A stretch of 64,000 bases of DNA from Thermoproteota archaeon (GCA_029887795.1 JARXPE010000001.1:65386-129385); one strand, 5' to 3'; positions 28,189-38,286 are shown, counted from the first letter of the stretch. Notes: generated from the letters alone by a model not told the origin. A program made the numbers and translations.

Positions 28189-29169
28189 CTATATGTACTC
28201 ACTGTAAACCATTATAGAGGGGGTCACTTTAACCATAAGTGCTGATGCGATCGTTAATGGGTTACTCACTCGAGTCAGCCACTTCCTCATGCTAAAGATC
28301 CTCAAGATTTTAAGTCCGTATGCTATGCCCTCCGTGTCTATGATTCTTGTCAGTTTTTTGGCTTCTTGGAGATAGTTTAGTCCCCTTAAGAAGAGAAGAT
28401 CTCCTAGCCTTATGGCCTCAATCTTTGCCTTGTTCATAACATTTAAACGACCGTTTTCTGTGTAGTGCCAACCTTTATCCATTGCAAGATAAACCACACT
28501 GTTGTATATTCCCGATCTGAGATCCTCTTCAAGATCAGCCACATCGTCATAGACGTTGCAGCCCTTAAAAACAAGGTCTATACACTTTCCAATGAGCTCC
28601 AAACTTTCCAGTTCGTCCTCTGAAAGATCCATAAGACCTTCGAGTACGCAAAAGTCAATATCAATCCATACATTCCCTACTCCCTTTTCATTGACATCTC
28701 TGAGGAATTTCCTAATGTCAAGCGACTCTGCTTTTTTCTGAAGCATCGAGTCGGTCTGTCCTTTAATGTATTTTTCAAAATCTTGGAGGTATTTCTGAAA
28801 CATTCGCCCATTAGAGTTAGCCCTACGCCTCAGTACTTCGTAAGTTATTTCAGCAAGCCTGTAGGTGAAGTTTTCCGCCATGCCTACTTCCGTACCATCT
28901 TCCCTGAAGTTTGATTCTCTTCCCAAGAAGATCTTCAACTGCCTGTTTAGAGAGAGTCTAGCCTCCTCCTCTGTATGCCATAGGTCATTTATGTTATCCA
29001 GAGTCTTTATGCTAGTTATCATTGCGACTTTACCCAAAAGCGTATCCACGAGGACCTCCCTTGGGGCGCTCCTGAGAATCGGGAGAGAGCTCAATACGGC
29101 AAGGTATGTGGCATACACGTAGTGCTTTCTCTTTAGAAGGCGTTTCTCGTTAAGTTCACGGACATGCAT
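28189..29169 (-). CDS. putative class I isoprenoid-synthase-fold protein; 5' end unclear
   Basis: NVYDDVADLEEDLRSGIYNSVVYLA Asp-rich motif; same frame stays open to 29349 without ATG/GTG/TTG. Confidence 0.45.
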   Translation of the reverse strand: MHVRELNEKRLLKRKHYVYATYLAVLSSLPILRSAPREVLVDTLLGKVAMITSIKTLDNINDLWHTEEEARLSLNRQLKIFLGRESNFREDGTEVGMAENFTYRLAEITYEVLRRRANSNGRMFQKYLQDFEKYIKGQTDSMLQKKAESLDIRKFLRDVNEKGVGNVWIDIDFCVLEGLMDLSEDELESLELIGKCIDLVFKGCNVYDDVADLEEDLRSGIYNSVVYLAMDKGWHYTENGRLNVMNKAKIEAIRLGDLLFLRGLNYLQEAKKLTRIIDTEGIAYGLKILRIFSMRKWLTRVSNPLTIASALMVKVTPSIMVYSEYI

Positions 29170-29536
29170 GCACCTCTGGTCTTCAGAGATCTCATAGAGT
29201 ATTTCCTCAAACCTTGAGACGGTCTCCCTGGCTAGCCCATATGCCCCTTCAAAGCCCTTCTTTTTCCAAGAGAGCTTGCCAAGAAGTTTGTAAACCCCCC
29301 CTAAGCCCTCTCTGTCTTCAGATAAATTCCAGAAATTTTTGGCGGAGGTTCACACCACTCAACCTCTAACTGTTTATTTGTTGTTCATATTATACATATG
29401 TTATTTAAGATATAATTTTTAAACTTTTTCAATTTAAATTATCTATAAAGAGGGGATAGCCTTCTCAGTTAGAGTAAAATATAAAATTTTATAAAATTAA
29501 ATTGCTTAATATAAAAATAGATATACCAATTTTTGA

Positions 29537-30826
29537 CTATTTTGGGGCGCCCTTTATAATATCTTGTCCGTTCATGTACGGAATCAGCGGATCGGGCACA
29601 AGTATGCTGCCGTCTTCTTGTTGATAATTTTCAAGTATTGCGACTATTGTCCGCTCCGTTGCAACTAAGGTGGAGTTCAATGTGTGGACGTATTTTGTGG
29701 GCTCGTTTGGCTTTTCTCTGAACCTTATGTTTGACCTGACGGCCTGATAAGATGTACAGTTGCTGCAAGATACCATTTCGCGATACTTACCTTGACCAGG
29801 TAGCCATACCTCAAGGTCATACTTCTTTGCAGCCACTGTTCCTAGATCTCCGCTACACACGTTAACAACTCTATAAGGAAGCTTCAGGCTCTGAAAGAAG
29901 TCCTCAGCATTTTTAATGAGTAGTTCATGTTCCCTCGGAGAGTCTTCTGGTTTGCAGAATACGAACTGCTCTACTTTTTCAAATTGGTGGACTCTGAATA
30001 TGCCTTTAGTGTCCCTTCCATGGGCACCAGCCTCCTTCCTGAAGCAAGGGCTCACACCGCAATATCTTAAAGGCAACCTGTTGCCATCCAGAATCTCGTC
30101 TGAATGGAGACCAAGTAACGCATGTTCAGAGGTCGCGATTAAGAAGAGGTCCTCTCCCTCTACCTTGTATATTGTGTCTTGAAAGTCCGCCAGCGATACG
30201 GCCCCCTCCAAAATCTTCCTCTTCATCATGTAGGGTGGAAGAAACGGAGTAAAGCCCCTTTGGGTCATGAAGTCGAGCCCATATCTTATCAGTGCAAAGT
30301 TCAGTTTTACCAAGTCGCCCTTTAGGTAATAGAACCTTGATCCAGAGACTTTTGCCGCCCTTTCTAGATCGACGAGATCTAGCCCGAGTGCCAGATCGAT
30401 GTGATCCTTAACTTTAAAATTAAAAGATCTTATCTCCCCCCAAGTTCTGACTACGACGTTGTCAGTCTCGTCCTTTCCGAAAGGGACTGAATCATCCATA
30501 AGGTTAGGAAGGCGCATGAGTATGAAATCCATCTTCTCTCTGTACTCTTGCATCTTCGACTCGAGTTCCTTAATACGTGTAGGGATCATTGCTGCCTCTT
30601 TCAGTTTTTCACTCACGTCTAAACCTTGCTTCTTCAACCTTGCAATCTCTTCGGTGATCCTGTTTCTCTGGCTTCTTAGCTCGTTTGTCTCTGAAAAATA
30701 TCTTCTCCACAACTTGTCATATTCTATAAGTTCATCAAACATCTTAATTATCTCAGGATCGTTTCTGCGTGCTAGGTTAGACCTGACCCTTCCTGGATCT
30801 TCCCTTATCAGTTTTATGTCGAGCAT
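29537..30826 (-). CDS. serS: seryl-tRNA synthetase
   Basis: MLDIKLIREDPGRVRSNL, CFRKEAGAHGRDTKGIFRVHQFEKVEQF. Confidence 0.97.
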   Translation of the reverse strand: MLDIKLIREDPGRVRSNLARRNDPEIIKMFDELIEYDKLWRRYFSETNELRSQRNRITEEIARLKKQGLDVSEKLKEAAMIPTRIKELESKMQEYREKMDFILMRLPNLMDDSVPFGKDETDNVVVRTWGEIRSFNFKVKDHIDLALGLDLVDLERAAKVSGSRFYYLKGDLVKLNFALIRYGLDFMTQRGFTPFLPPYMMKRKILEGAVSLADFQDTIYKVEGEDLFLIATSEHALLGLHSDEILDGNRLPLRYCGVSPCFRKEAGAHGRDTKGIFRVHQFEKVEQFVFCKPEDSPREHELLIKNAEDFFQSLKLPYRVVNVCSGDLGTVAAKKYDLEVWLPGQGKYREMVSCSNCTSYQAVRSNIRFREKPNEPTKYVHTLNSTLVATERTIVAILENYQQEDGSILVPDPLIPYMNGQDIIKGAPK

Positions 30827-30850
30827 GGGTTTACCCCTGCAGATTTCGAT

Positions 30851-31462
30851 CTAAATCCTATCCTTTGGTATAAGCTTAACCTCTCCAAAGTGAGAGGCTA
30901 CAAATATCATTATCGAAACTTCCTCAAGTGACTCTATTATGGATAAGGCTTCAAGTGGGGTGGACCCGACTGCAACCACGCCGTGGTTCTGGAGTATTAC
31001 GGCCCTTCTGTTTTTGATGTTCTGCGCGACAAGTTCTCCAAGCTCCTTTGAGCCAGGGGTTCTGAATTCCAAAATCGGAACCTCCTTGAAGATAACAGCA
31101 GCCTCGTAGTTCACTGGTTCAATTTTTTTCCCAGCCAGAGCAAGACCTGTAGTGAAAGGACTGTGAGAATGAATTATTGCGTTGACGTGTGGATTGCTCT
31201 TATATATGGCGGTGTGTAATGGACTCTCTATGGAGGGTCTGATGCATCCTTCCAGTACGCGACCCTCTATATCGATCTTGCAAATATCATCGGGTGTCAG
31301 ATCCCCCTTGAACTTCCCACTTGGTGTTATCAGTATCACGCCTTCTCGTGACAATCTAGCACTTGCATTTCCTCCAAGTCCAGATATGAGGCCCTTGCTG
31401 TGGAGGATCTTCATGCACTTGACGAGCTCTTCTCTCAATGATCTTTCTAAGTCTTGGACCAA
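30851..31462 (-). CDS. class II aldolase/adducin family protein
   Basis: GLGGNASARL, HSHSPFTTGLA, LQNHGVVAVG. Confidence 0.9.
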   Translation of the reverse strand: MVQDLERSLREELVKCMKILHSKGLISGLGGNASARLSREGVILITPSGKFKGDLTPDDICKIDIEGRVLEGCIRPSIESPLHTAIYKSNPHVNAIIHSHSPFTTGLALAGKKIEPVNYEAAVIFKEVPILEFRTPGSKELGELVAQNIKNRRAVILQNHGVVAVGSTPLEALSIIESLEEVSIMIFVASHFGEVKLIPKDRI

Positions 31463-31561
31463 TAATCAGTCCTCCTAGTTTTTAATTTCTACTAGCTGTA
31501 AGTTTATTAAATCTACAATATCTTTTTCTTTTACCCCACTTATAGCCTATTTGGACGAGAT

Positions 31562-32626
31562 ATGAGCGGTGTGGTAATAGTAAGAATGGGCGGGGAGATC
31601 GGCATAAAGAGCAGACCCGTGCGGAGCCTCTATGAGAGGATGCTTGAAAAAATAATCAGAAGTTCGTTGAAAAGGGAAGGCATACCATTCTCAGAGATCT
31701 CGAGATCTCCCGGGAGGGTCTATGTCTATACTGATTCAGCCGAGATAGTTGCCAAGAGGGTGGCCCGCATCTTTGGTGTTTCATCAGCATCTCCTGGAAT
31801 AGTGACGTCTTCTGAACTCCATGAGATAGTAAAGAATGGAACCGAACTTGCAATAATGAACTTTAAACCCGGCACATTTGCTGTGAGGTGTAGGAGGAGT
31901 GGGCATCACGAGTACACAAGCATGGAGGTGGCATCATTACTTGGTAAGGAGATCTTGGCGACCAAACGCGATTTGATAGTTAATCTGGATAACCCCGACC
32001 AGACATTATATGTGGAAATAAGGGACGAAAAAGCATACCTCTATCTTGATTATGTAAAGGGACCGGACGGTTTCCCCGTGGGGACCCAAGACGAATTGCT
32101 GGGGATAATAGATGAAACAAAGGAGTCGCTAATTGCATGTTGGTGCATGTTGAAGAGGGGTAGCACGCTAAAGGCGGTCATATACGAGTTTGATGGAAAA
32201 GTGCCGAAGGGGACTCTTACAAATCTAAAGGTCCTTTTGGAGTGGATCCCAAACGCCTCTCTCGAGACATTTGTGGTTCCCTTGTCAAGATATTGGAAAG
32301 AGCCGTTAATGGTCCATGAATTGTGCGCCGCAATCAGAATTGCCAAAGACGAGGGCATTGCAGGTATAGTATCAGGACTAAGACCCACAAGCATAAGTGC
32401 CATAATTCCACTCTCCAGCCTTGATGTGCAAATCTTCTTCCCATTAATGGTTCTAGACGATATGACCTTGGATGAATGGTCAAGATATATCGGGATGGGC
32501 AAATACTTGCCTGATGATAGAGTCCTTGGAACGGTTTTCCCTTCGGTAGAAATTATAGTTGAAAATATACAAACCCAAAGTCATTATAGAAAGGTCACAG
32601 TTTCTTCAGATAGATTGCATTTTTGA
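31562..32626 (+). CDS. ThiI-like protein: NFLD-THUMP plus degenerate PP-loop domain
   Basis: THUMP-type N-terminus; GPDGFPVGTQDELLGIIDETKESLIACWCMLKRG aligns with ThiI GxxGxPVGTQGxxLxLLSGGIDSPVAAxxxxKRG but lacks the PP-loop. Confidence 0.85.
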   Translation: MSGVVIVRMGGEIGIKSRPVRSLYERMLEKIIRSSLKREGIPFSEISRSPGRVYVYTDSAEIVAKRVARIFGVSSASPGIVTSSELHEIVKNGTELAIMNFKPGTFAVRCRRSGHHEYTSMEVASLLGKEILATKRDLIVNLDNPDQTLYVEIRDEKAYLYLDYVKGPDGFPVGTQDELLGIIDETKESLIACWCMLKRGSTLKAVIYEFDGKVPKGTLTNLKVLLEWIPNASLETFVVPLSRYWKEPLMVHELCAAIRIAKDEGIAGIVSGLRPTSISAIIPLSSLDVQIFFPLMVLDDMTLDEWSRYIGMGKYLPDDRVLGTVFPSVEIIVENIQTQSHYRKVTVSSDRLHF

Positions 32627-33239
32627 GACTATCTTCTAGCAGTGAGTGCATAGGAATCTTATTCTCCTCTTTCGAGACTTCGGTCTCGTTGGCATGGGTC
32701 CTTGCCCTTATGGCGGCAGCAGCGCATGGTCTTGAAGGGCCAATGCTTAGATCATAAGTTCCTATCCTCTTCGCTAGTTGTTCAACTTCAAGTTTGTTCA
32801 TTCCGAGTAAAGGTCTTATAATTGGTGTTTTGACAACCTTGCTATTCAAGATAAGGTTTCTTATCGTCTGGCTTGCCTGCTCCCCAATGATCTCGCCAGT
32901 AACGATACCATCGCACCCGTATTTTTTGGCGATGGCATCTGCCTTTCGATACATCATCCTTTTGCAAAGAATGCAGGACAAGTTCCTCTTGCAGTTTTGG
33001 ACGATAGTTTCCAAATCCTTTCCGTGTGGAACTAAGAGGACTTCTCCGTCGATCCCTGTAACGTTTATGATGTGACTAATTATCTTAAGTGCCTTATCTT
33101 TTGATGCCGCATCTGTGAAGGGAAAATTGTCGAAATGTACGAATACTGGGTGCCATCCCCTCTTGATGCCAAGATATGCAGCAACTGGCGAGTCTATTCC
33201 GCCAGAAATAAGGTAAACAGCTTTTTCCATAGTTCTCAC
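32595..33239 (-). CDS. stand-alone ThiI-type PP-loop (AANH) domain protein
   Basis: YLISGGIDSPVAAYLGIKRG, LSCILCKRMMYRKAD, GIVTGEIIGEQASQT. Confidence 0.9.
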   Translation of the reverse strand: MRTMEKAVYLISGGIDSPVAAYLGIKRGWHPVFVHFDNFPFTDAASKDKALKIISHIINVTGIDGEVLLVPHGKDLETIVQNCKRNLSCILCKRMMYRKADAIAKKYGCDGIVTGEIIGEQASQTIRNLILNSKVVKTPIIRPLLGMNKLEVEQLAKRIGTYDLSIGPSRPCAAAAIRARTHANETEVSKEENKIPMHSLLEDSLKNAIYLKKL

Positions 33240-33304
33240 AACATATCATTTGAAGCAAACTCTAAAATATACTGCCTCTATAAAATACTCCCGAGGGTTT
33301 CGTT

Positions 33305-33784
33305 TTGAGTCAGACGGAAGTCCGTTTTGAGGAGTATTTGCAAAAATGTGCATTGCCACAGTATGGAAAGATAGCAGTGGCTATAGATCATTCGATGCGG
33401 TCAGCCGTAGCCCTTCGCAGAGCCATCTCTTTGGCCAAAGCATTTTGTTCCAAACTCTATGTGATCCATGTAATCCCTACCAAGTTGCCGTTTGCGAAGA
33501 GAGCGCATGTTGCGCCTCCCCCGGAGATCTATGAGATACAGTACGAGCATGCAAAAGATGTGCTGAGTTCCGCAAGCAAAGCTGCAAAGGACGAGGGCAT
33601 CGAGGCTGAGAGCGTACTGTTGGAGGGAGATCCCGCGGAAGAAATTATCAGGTTTGTAAAAGAAAATGGGATAGATCTTATTGTTGTCAGTAGTAAAGAA
33701 AAAGAGGGTAGTTTGAAGCACCTTGGCAGTGTGAGTGGCAAGATTGCAGAAGAAGTGAAATCGTCGGTTTTGATCGAGAGGTAA
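33305..33784 (+). CDS. universal stress protein (UspA family)
   Basis: KIAVAIDHSMRSAVALRRAISLA..DLIVVSSKEKEGSLKHLGSVSGKIAEEVKSSVLI. Confidence 0.85.
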   Translation: MSQTEVRFEEYLQKCALPQYGKIAVAIDHSMRSAVALRRAISLAKAFCSKLYVIHVIPTKLPFAKRAHVAPPPEIYEIQYEHAKDVLSSASKAAKDEGIEAESVLLEGDPAEEIIRFVKENGIDLIVVSSKEKEGSLKHLGSVSGKIAEEVKSSVLIER

Positions 33785-33998
33785 ACCGGATTATTCCCTT
33801 TAAACTTGTCAGAATCTAAAACCCTAATTTTTCAATTTTTGATTGTTAAAATTTATGAGGTCTTAATGAAAATTAGACCATACTCAAAATAAATTTATAA
33901 ACGAAAGATTAACCCTTTGGAAACTCGAAAGTAGTTATAGAAGGTTAATTTTTGTCTCGAAATCTTTTTAACCACTTTCACCCTTGAATTGAACTAAG

Positions 33999-34622
33999 GT
34001 GGAAGGTTTAATGAGTAAGTTTACAAAGAGTTGGGAAGCCCCGGAGAAGAAAACTCCTCCGCCCTCAGGTCCACTTAAACCCCATATTGAAAACGCCATA
34101 AAGTTGATACAGGCGCAAAACCAAAGACTTGATTTTGCCAATGCAAGGCTCGCAGAGAAGGACAAATCTCTGTTCTCAAAGGTTGTCGAAGCCTACACAA
34201 GGCGGGACAGGCAAAGGGCGATAATGTATGCCAATGAGCTGGCAGAGATAAGGAAGTTAGAGAAGAGGGTTTTGCAGATAAAGCTCGCACTGGAGACTAT
34301 AGCCCTCCGATTGACTACTGTTAGGGACTATGGTGACTTTCTCCACACGGTTATGCCTGCACTTTCAATAATAAAGAGTGTGCAGCCAGGAGTTCTCCAA
34401 GTAGTGCCCGAGGCTGAGAAGGGATTCATAAGCTTAAGCGAGTCGCTGTACAATTTGGTTACAGAGGCTGGTGCAACCTCTGGGCTGAATGTATCATTTG
34501 AGACTGCAAACGAGGATGCTGTGAAGATACTGACAGACGCCGCTGCAGTGGCTGAGCAGAGGATAAAGGAGAAGCTGCCAGATTTACCTGCGGACGTCTC
34601 TAAAGAGGGCATTCAGATTTAG
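33999..34622 (+). CDS. ESCRT-III/Snf7-domain protein (CdvB-like)
   Basis: Helical Snf7-like core; C-terminal EKLPDLPADVS resembles a MIM2 motif. Confidence 0.8.
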   Translation: MEGLMSKFTKSWEAPEKKTPPPSGPLKPHIENAIKLIQAQNQRLDFANARLAEKDKSLFSKVVEAYTRRDRQRAIMYANELAEIRKLEKRVLQIKLALETIALRLTTVRDYGDFLHTVMPALSIIKSVQPGVLQVVPEAEKGFISLSESLYNLVTEAGATSGLNVSFETANEDAVKILTDAAAVAEQRIKEKLPDLPADVSKEGIQI

Positions 34623-34735
34623 ATTTAAACTCGCCCTCATCCTCTTCTCCTGTATATTTCATGAGTAGTGGAGATTTTGAAACAAGCCCTTATCTCAGTT
34701 TGGAGAGATTTCTTTTTTGTTTAGTTTTTTGATTT

Positions 34736-35146
34736 TTAATTTGACAACTCTACCATAGTATGTCTAATTTGTTTGACGCCCTTGCATGCCGAAATTTTGT
34801 TTATAAGCTCCTTAACTTTTTCCACTTTGCCCCTTAGAGCCAAGATCTCCAGACAGTTTTTCTCATCAATGTGAACGTGGAGTGTAGAGTTAATGATCTC
34901 TCTAAACTCATGTTGTAGATCGGTGAGACTTTCCTCGGCCTCATGTACGTCATGATCATAAACAAGAACTATGGCGCCTGCACATTCGAACGTATCTTCC
35001 TGCCAAGTATGCTCAGAAATGAAAAGACGCATGGATTGTTGAATCGCTTTAGATCGATCTTGTCCCAACTTTTTGAGTAAGGCGTCAAAATCTTCCAGCA
35101 ACTCAGGAGGGACCGAGACACTAAACCGCCTAACACCCTTTTTCAT
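34736..35146 (-). CDS. nikR: NikR-type nickel-responsive RHH regulator
   Basis: RFSVSVPPELLEDFDALLKKLGQDRSKAIQQSMR; ACT-like domain with HVHIDEKNCLEILALRG. Confidence 0.9.
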   Translation of the reverse strand: MKKGVRRFSVSVPPELLEDFDALLKKLGQDRSKAIQQSMRLFISEHTWQEDTFECAGAIVLVYDHDVHEAEESLTDLQHEFREIINSTLHVHIDEKNCLEILALRGKVEKVKELINKISACKGVKQIRHTMVELSN

Positions 35147-35327
35147 AATGCATCAATTAAGGAAGAGGGGATGTTTATAATATTAATTTCTATAATTTTT
35201 GTAAGTTCTTTATTCACAAACTAGTGTTTTGGCAAAGTGAGAAATCCCTTTCTTTCGGCAGGAATTTTTCACCGATAAAGTTTAAAATAGTCATTTAAGA
35301 TAAAACAGGAGGTCTGGTGGAAAATAT

Positions 35328-36575
35328 ATGGGCATGACTTTGGCTGAGAAGATAATTTCTATGAAGATAGGACGAGAGCCGTCTCCTGGAGAAATCGTGG
35401 TTCTACCTATAGATGCGGCAATGGCACATGACGGGACGGCCCCACTCATGATAAAAAGTTTCAATGAGATGGGGGCCAAGAATGTATGGAATAAGGAGAA
35501 GGCGATTTTTGTAATAGACCACATATCGCCCAGCTCCAACGAAGGGACCTCTGCACTCCATAAGATGATGCGCGAATTCGCAAAGAATCATGGGATTAAA
35601 CTCTACGATGTGGGAGAGGGGATCTGCCACCAGATCCTCCCTGAAAAAGGCTACGTCTTTCCGGGGGGAGTGGTGGTAGGGGCGGACTCTCACACGTGTA
35701 CACATGGAGCCTTTGCCGCATTCTCGACCGGGATAGGCTCAACCGATATGGCAGCAGTCTTTGCGTCAGGCAAACTCTGGTTTAAAGTTCCAGAGAGCCT
35801 CAGGATAAATATAAGCGGAAGTTTCAGAGGGAATGTGACGTCGAAGGATGCTATACTTTACGCGATAGGGGAGATTAAGGCGGATGGTGCCACTTACAAG
35901 TCAGTGGAGTTCACCGGTGATGCTGTGAAGAGTATGAGCATGGATAGCAGGATGGTAATGACTAATATGGCAATAGAAATGGGCGGCAAAACAGGCCTTA
36001 TAGCATCAGACAGTAGGACAAGAGCTTTTTTGGAAGGGAGGATTAGAGTACCCTTTAAGGAGATCGCTGGAGATAAGGATGCACACTATGCCGATGAGCT
36101 AGAGATAGAGGCAGGCACGCTGGAGCCCATGCTTTCATGTCCGCATCAGGTCGATAACGTTAAGGCGGTGACCGAGCTTGAGGGTAAGCCTGTTGACCAA
36201 GTCTTCATAGGATCGTGTACTAATGGGAGACTTGAGGATTTGAGGATGGTAGCCAAGGTTTTGAAGGATAAGAGTGTGAAAGTCAGAACAATAGTGATGC
36301 CAGCCTCAAAGGAAGTTATGCTGGGAGCGCTGAGGGAGGGAATCATAGAGGAGCTCGTGAGGGCAGGGTGTGCCGTCGGGGTGCCAGGTTGCGGACCGTG
36401 CGTAGGCGGACACCATGGCGTACCTTCTCCAGGCGACGTGGTGATCTCGACAACAAACAGGAACTTCAAGGGAAGGATGGGTTGCGCCGAAGCCGAGATC
36501 TACTTGGCATCTCCGCTGACTGCAGCATACTCTGCATTGAATGGGAAGTTCACAGTTCCTGAGGAGGTTAACTGA
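35328..36575 (+). CDS. leuC: aconitase-family large subunit (3-isopropylmalate/homoaconitate dehydratase)
   Basis: VVVGADSHTCTHGAFAAFSTGIGSTDMA, VFIGSCTNGRLEDL. Confidence 0.9.
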   Translation: MGMTLAEKIISMKIGREPSPGEIVVLPIDAAMAHDGTAPLMIKSFNEMGAKNVWNKEKAIFVIDHISPSSNEGTSALHKMMREFAKNHGIKLYDVGEGICHQILPEKGYVFPGGVVVGADSHTCTHGAFAAFSTGIGSTDMAAVFASGKLWFKVPESLRINISGSFRGNVTSKDAILYAIGEIKADGATYKSVEFTGDAVKSMSMDSRMVMTNMAIEMGGKTGLIASDSRTRAFLEGRIRVPFKEIAGDKDAHYADELEIEAGTLEPMLSCPHQVDNVKAVTELEGKPVDQVFIGSCTNGRLEDLRMVAKVLKDKSVKVRTIVMPASKEVMLGALREGIIEELVRAGCAVGVPGCGPCVGGHHGVPSPGDVVISTTNRNFKGRMGCAEAEIYLASPLTAAYSALNGKFTVPEEVN

Positions 36576-37082
36576 ATGAGGATCAGAGGAAGAGTGTGGA
36601 AGTTTGGAGACGATATCTCTACAGATCTCATAATTCCAGGCAAGTACAAGTTCAAGACAATAGACTTTGATGAACTCGCAAGGCATGTGATGGAGGGCGC
36701 AGATCCTAGTTTTGCATCAAAGATCTCAAAGGGGGACATCATAGTTGCCGGAAAGAACTTTGGATGCGGATCCAGTAGGGAACAGGCACCGATCGTAATA
36801 AAGCATTCTGGGATAAGTGTCGTGGTGGCAAAGTCGTTTGCCAGGATATTCTACAGAAATGCCTTCAACATAGGGCTGCCGCTCGTGGAGTCCAAGGACC
36901 TGCCAGACTATGTGAACACAGGGGAAGTCATTGAAGTGGCATTATCCGAGGGCAAGATCTATGCCAAAGACAGAACTTTTGACTTCAAGCCCATACCAGA
37001 TTTCCTAATGAAAATCTTAGAGGATGGCGGGCTCGTAGAGCACTACAAGAAAAGAGGGCGATTCGTCTGGGAGACGCAGTAG
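36576..37082 (+). CDS. leuD: aconitase-family small subunit (3-isopropylmalate/homoaconitate dehydratase)
   Basis: [33 protein letters not shown]. Confidence 0.9.
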   Translation: MRIRGRVWKFGDDISTDLIIPGKYKFKTIDFDELARHVMEGADPSFASKISKGDIIVAGKNFGCGSSREQAPIVIKHSGISVVVAKSFARIFYRNAFNIGLPLVESKDLPDYVNTGEVIEVALSEGKIYAKDRTFDFKPIPDFLMKILEDGGLVEHYKKRGRFVWETQ

Positions 37083-37136
37083 CACGGTGCAACCTTTTAT
37101 ATTATATCTTATTAGATATATATTTGGGGGATAAAT

Positions 37137-37877
37137 ATTACTAATAATGAGTATGACGCCTGGGCAAAGGTATATGACATCATATACGGTGGCTACAAGG
37201 AAGATATAGAATTTTACAAGAGAGAGGCAAAAAAGGCTTCAGGGAAGGTTTTAGAAGTTGGTTGCGGAACTGGTAGGATATACTTGGAACTTCTAAAAGA
37301 AGGGATAGACGTTTATGGGATTGACATCTCCCAGTGTATGCTTGATGAGCTCAGGACGAAGGCGAAAGCCTTGGGAGTAGAGCCAAAGGTGAGCCTAGGA
37401 GACATGCGCAACTTCAGGCTGAAAGAGAGGTTTGCATTGATTATAGTCCCATTCCGCAGCTTCTTGTACAATTTGACCTCGGAGGACCAGTTAAAGACCT
37501 TGAAGAATTTCAGGAGGCACCTTCAGAAAGGCGGGCGCTTGATATTGAACTTCTTTTACCCAGATATAGAGAGGATGATGAGCTTCGGAAAGGAGTCTGA
37601 GGATCTGATAGTAACCGACAAAGGAGAGTATGGTCTTAGGGAGAAGTCGTATTTCGTTGATGAAATAAATCAGATAATAGAGACCCTTGCAGTTGTCTAC
37701 AAGGAAGGAGAGGTCTTTTGGAAGGGGACATACAGGTATGCCTTAATCTACAAAAGAGAATTCGAGCTCCTCTTAAGGCTGGCAGGCTTCAAGAAGTGGG
37801 AGGTATATGGAGGGTTTGATTACCGACCTCTCACCTCGTATAAACAGGAGATGGTCTGGATCGCCGAGAACTCGTGA
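37137..37877 (+). CDS. class I SAM-dependent methyltransferase
   Basis: NEYDAWAKVYDIIYGGYKEDIEFYKREAKKASGKVLEVGCGTGRIYLELL; homologous-looking coding begins upstream of the listed ATG (37284) with no canonical start. Confidence 0.8.
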   Translation: MTNNEYDAWAKVYDIIYGGYKEDIEFYKREAKKASGKVLEVGCGTGRIYLELLKEGIDVYGIDISQCMLDELRTKAKALGVEPKVSLGDMRNFRLKERFALIIVPFRSFLYNLTSEDQLKTLKNFRRHLQKGGRLILNFFYPDIERMMSFGKESEDLIVTDKGEYGLREKSYFVDEINQIIETLAVVYKEGEVFWKGTYRYALIYKREFELLLRLAGFKKWEVYGGFDYRPLTSYKQEMVWIAENS

Positions 37878-37890
37878 AAAACGCTCATTT

Positions 37891-38244
37891 TTACTCGATT
37901 AAATCATCCATCTCTCTTATGAAAGAGGAGATGAACTTTTTCATTGTTTGAAAAGCTAACATTCCATCCGAGGTCAACGAGTAATCCTTAATATTCCTCC
38001 GTCCCGAAGTTCTCCATTTGCCGACAATCAAGCCGTCACCCTCCAGGCTATAGAGCAGAGGGTATATCACTCCAGAGTGATACTTAATCCCAGTTATCCT
38101 TTGAATCTCTTTCATTATGGAGTACCCCGAACGTTCACTCTTGTTTAAGATCCACATTATCATTAGGCGAAGAAGTCCATTCGCAGTAGCCCTGAGCAGC
38201 CCATCTTTCCCCTTCATGGAACTATATTTTAATTTACAAAACAT
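37891..38244 (-). CDS. PadR-family transcriptional regulator
   Basis: RSGYSIMKEIQRITGIKYHSGVIYPLLYSLEGDGLIVGKW. Confidence 0.9.
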   Translation of the reverse strand: MFCKLKYSSMKGKDGLLRATANGLLRLMIMWILNKSERSGYSIMKEIQRITGIKYHSGVIYPLLYSLEGDGLIVGKWRTSGRRNIKDYSLTSDGMLAFQTMKKFISSFIREMDDLIE

Positions 38245-38286
38245 TTATAGTTTTGCATATTATTTTCTAAACGGGGTGAGATCGCT

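Noticed and set aside
36306-36686. Minus-strand ORFs opposite leuC/leuD
   Set aside because: Shadow ORFs without family-like sequence
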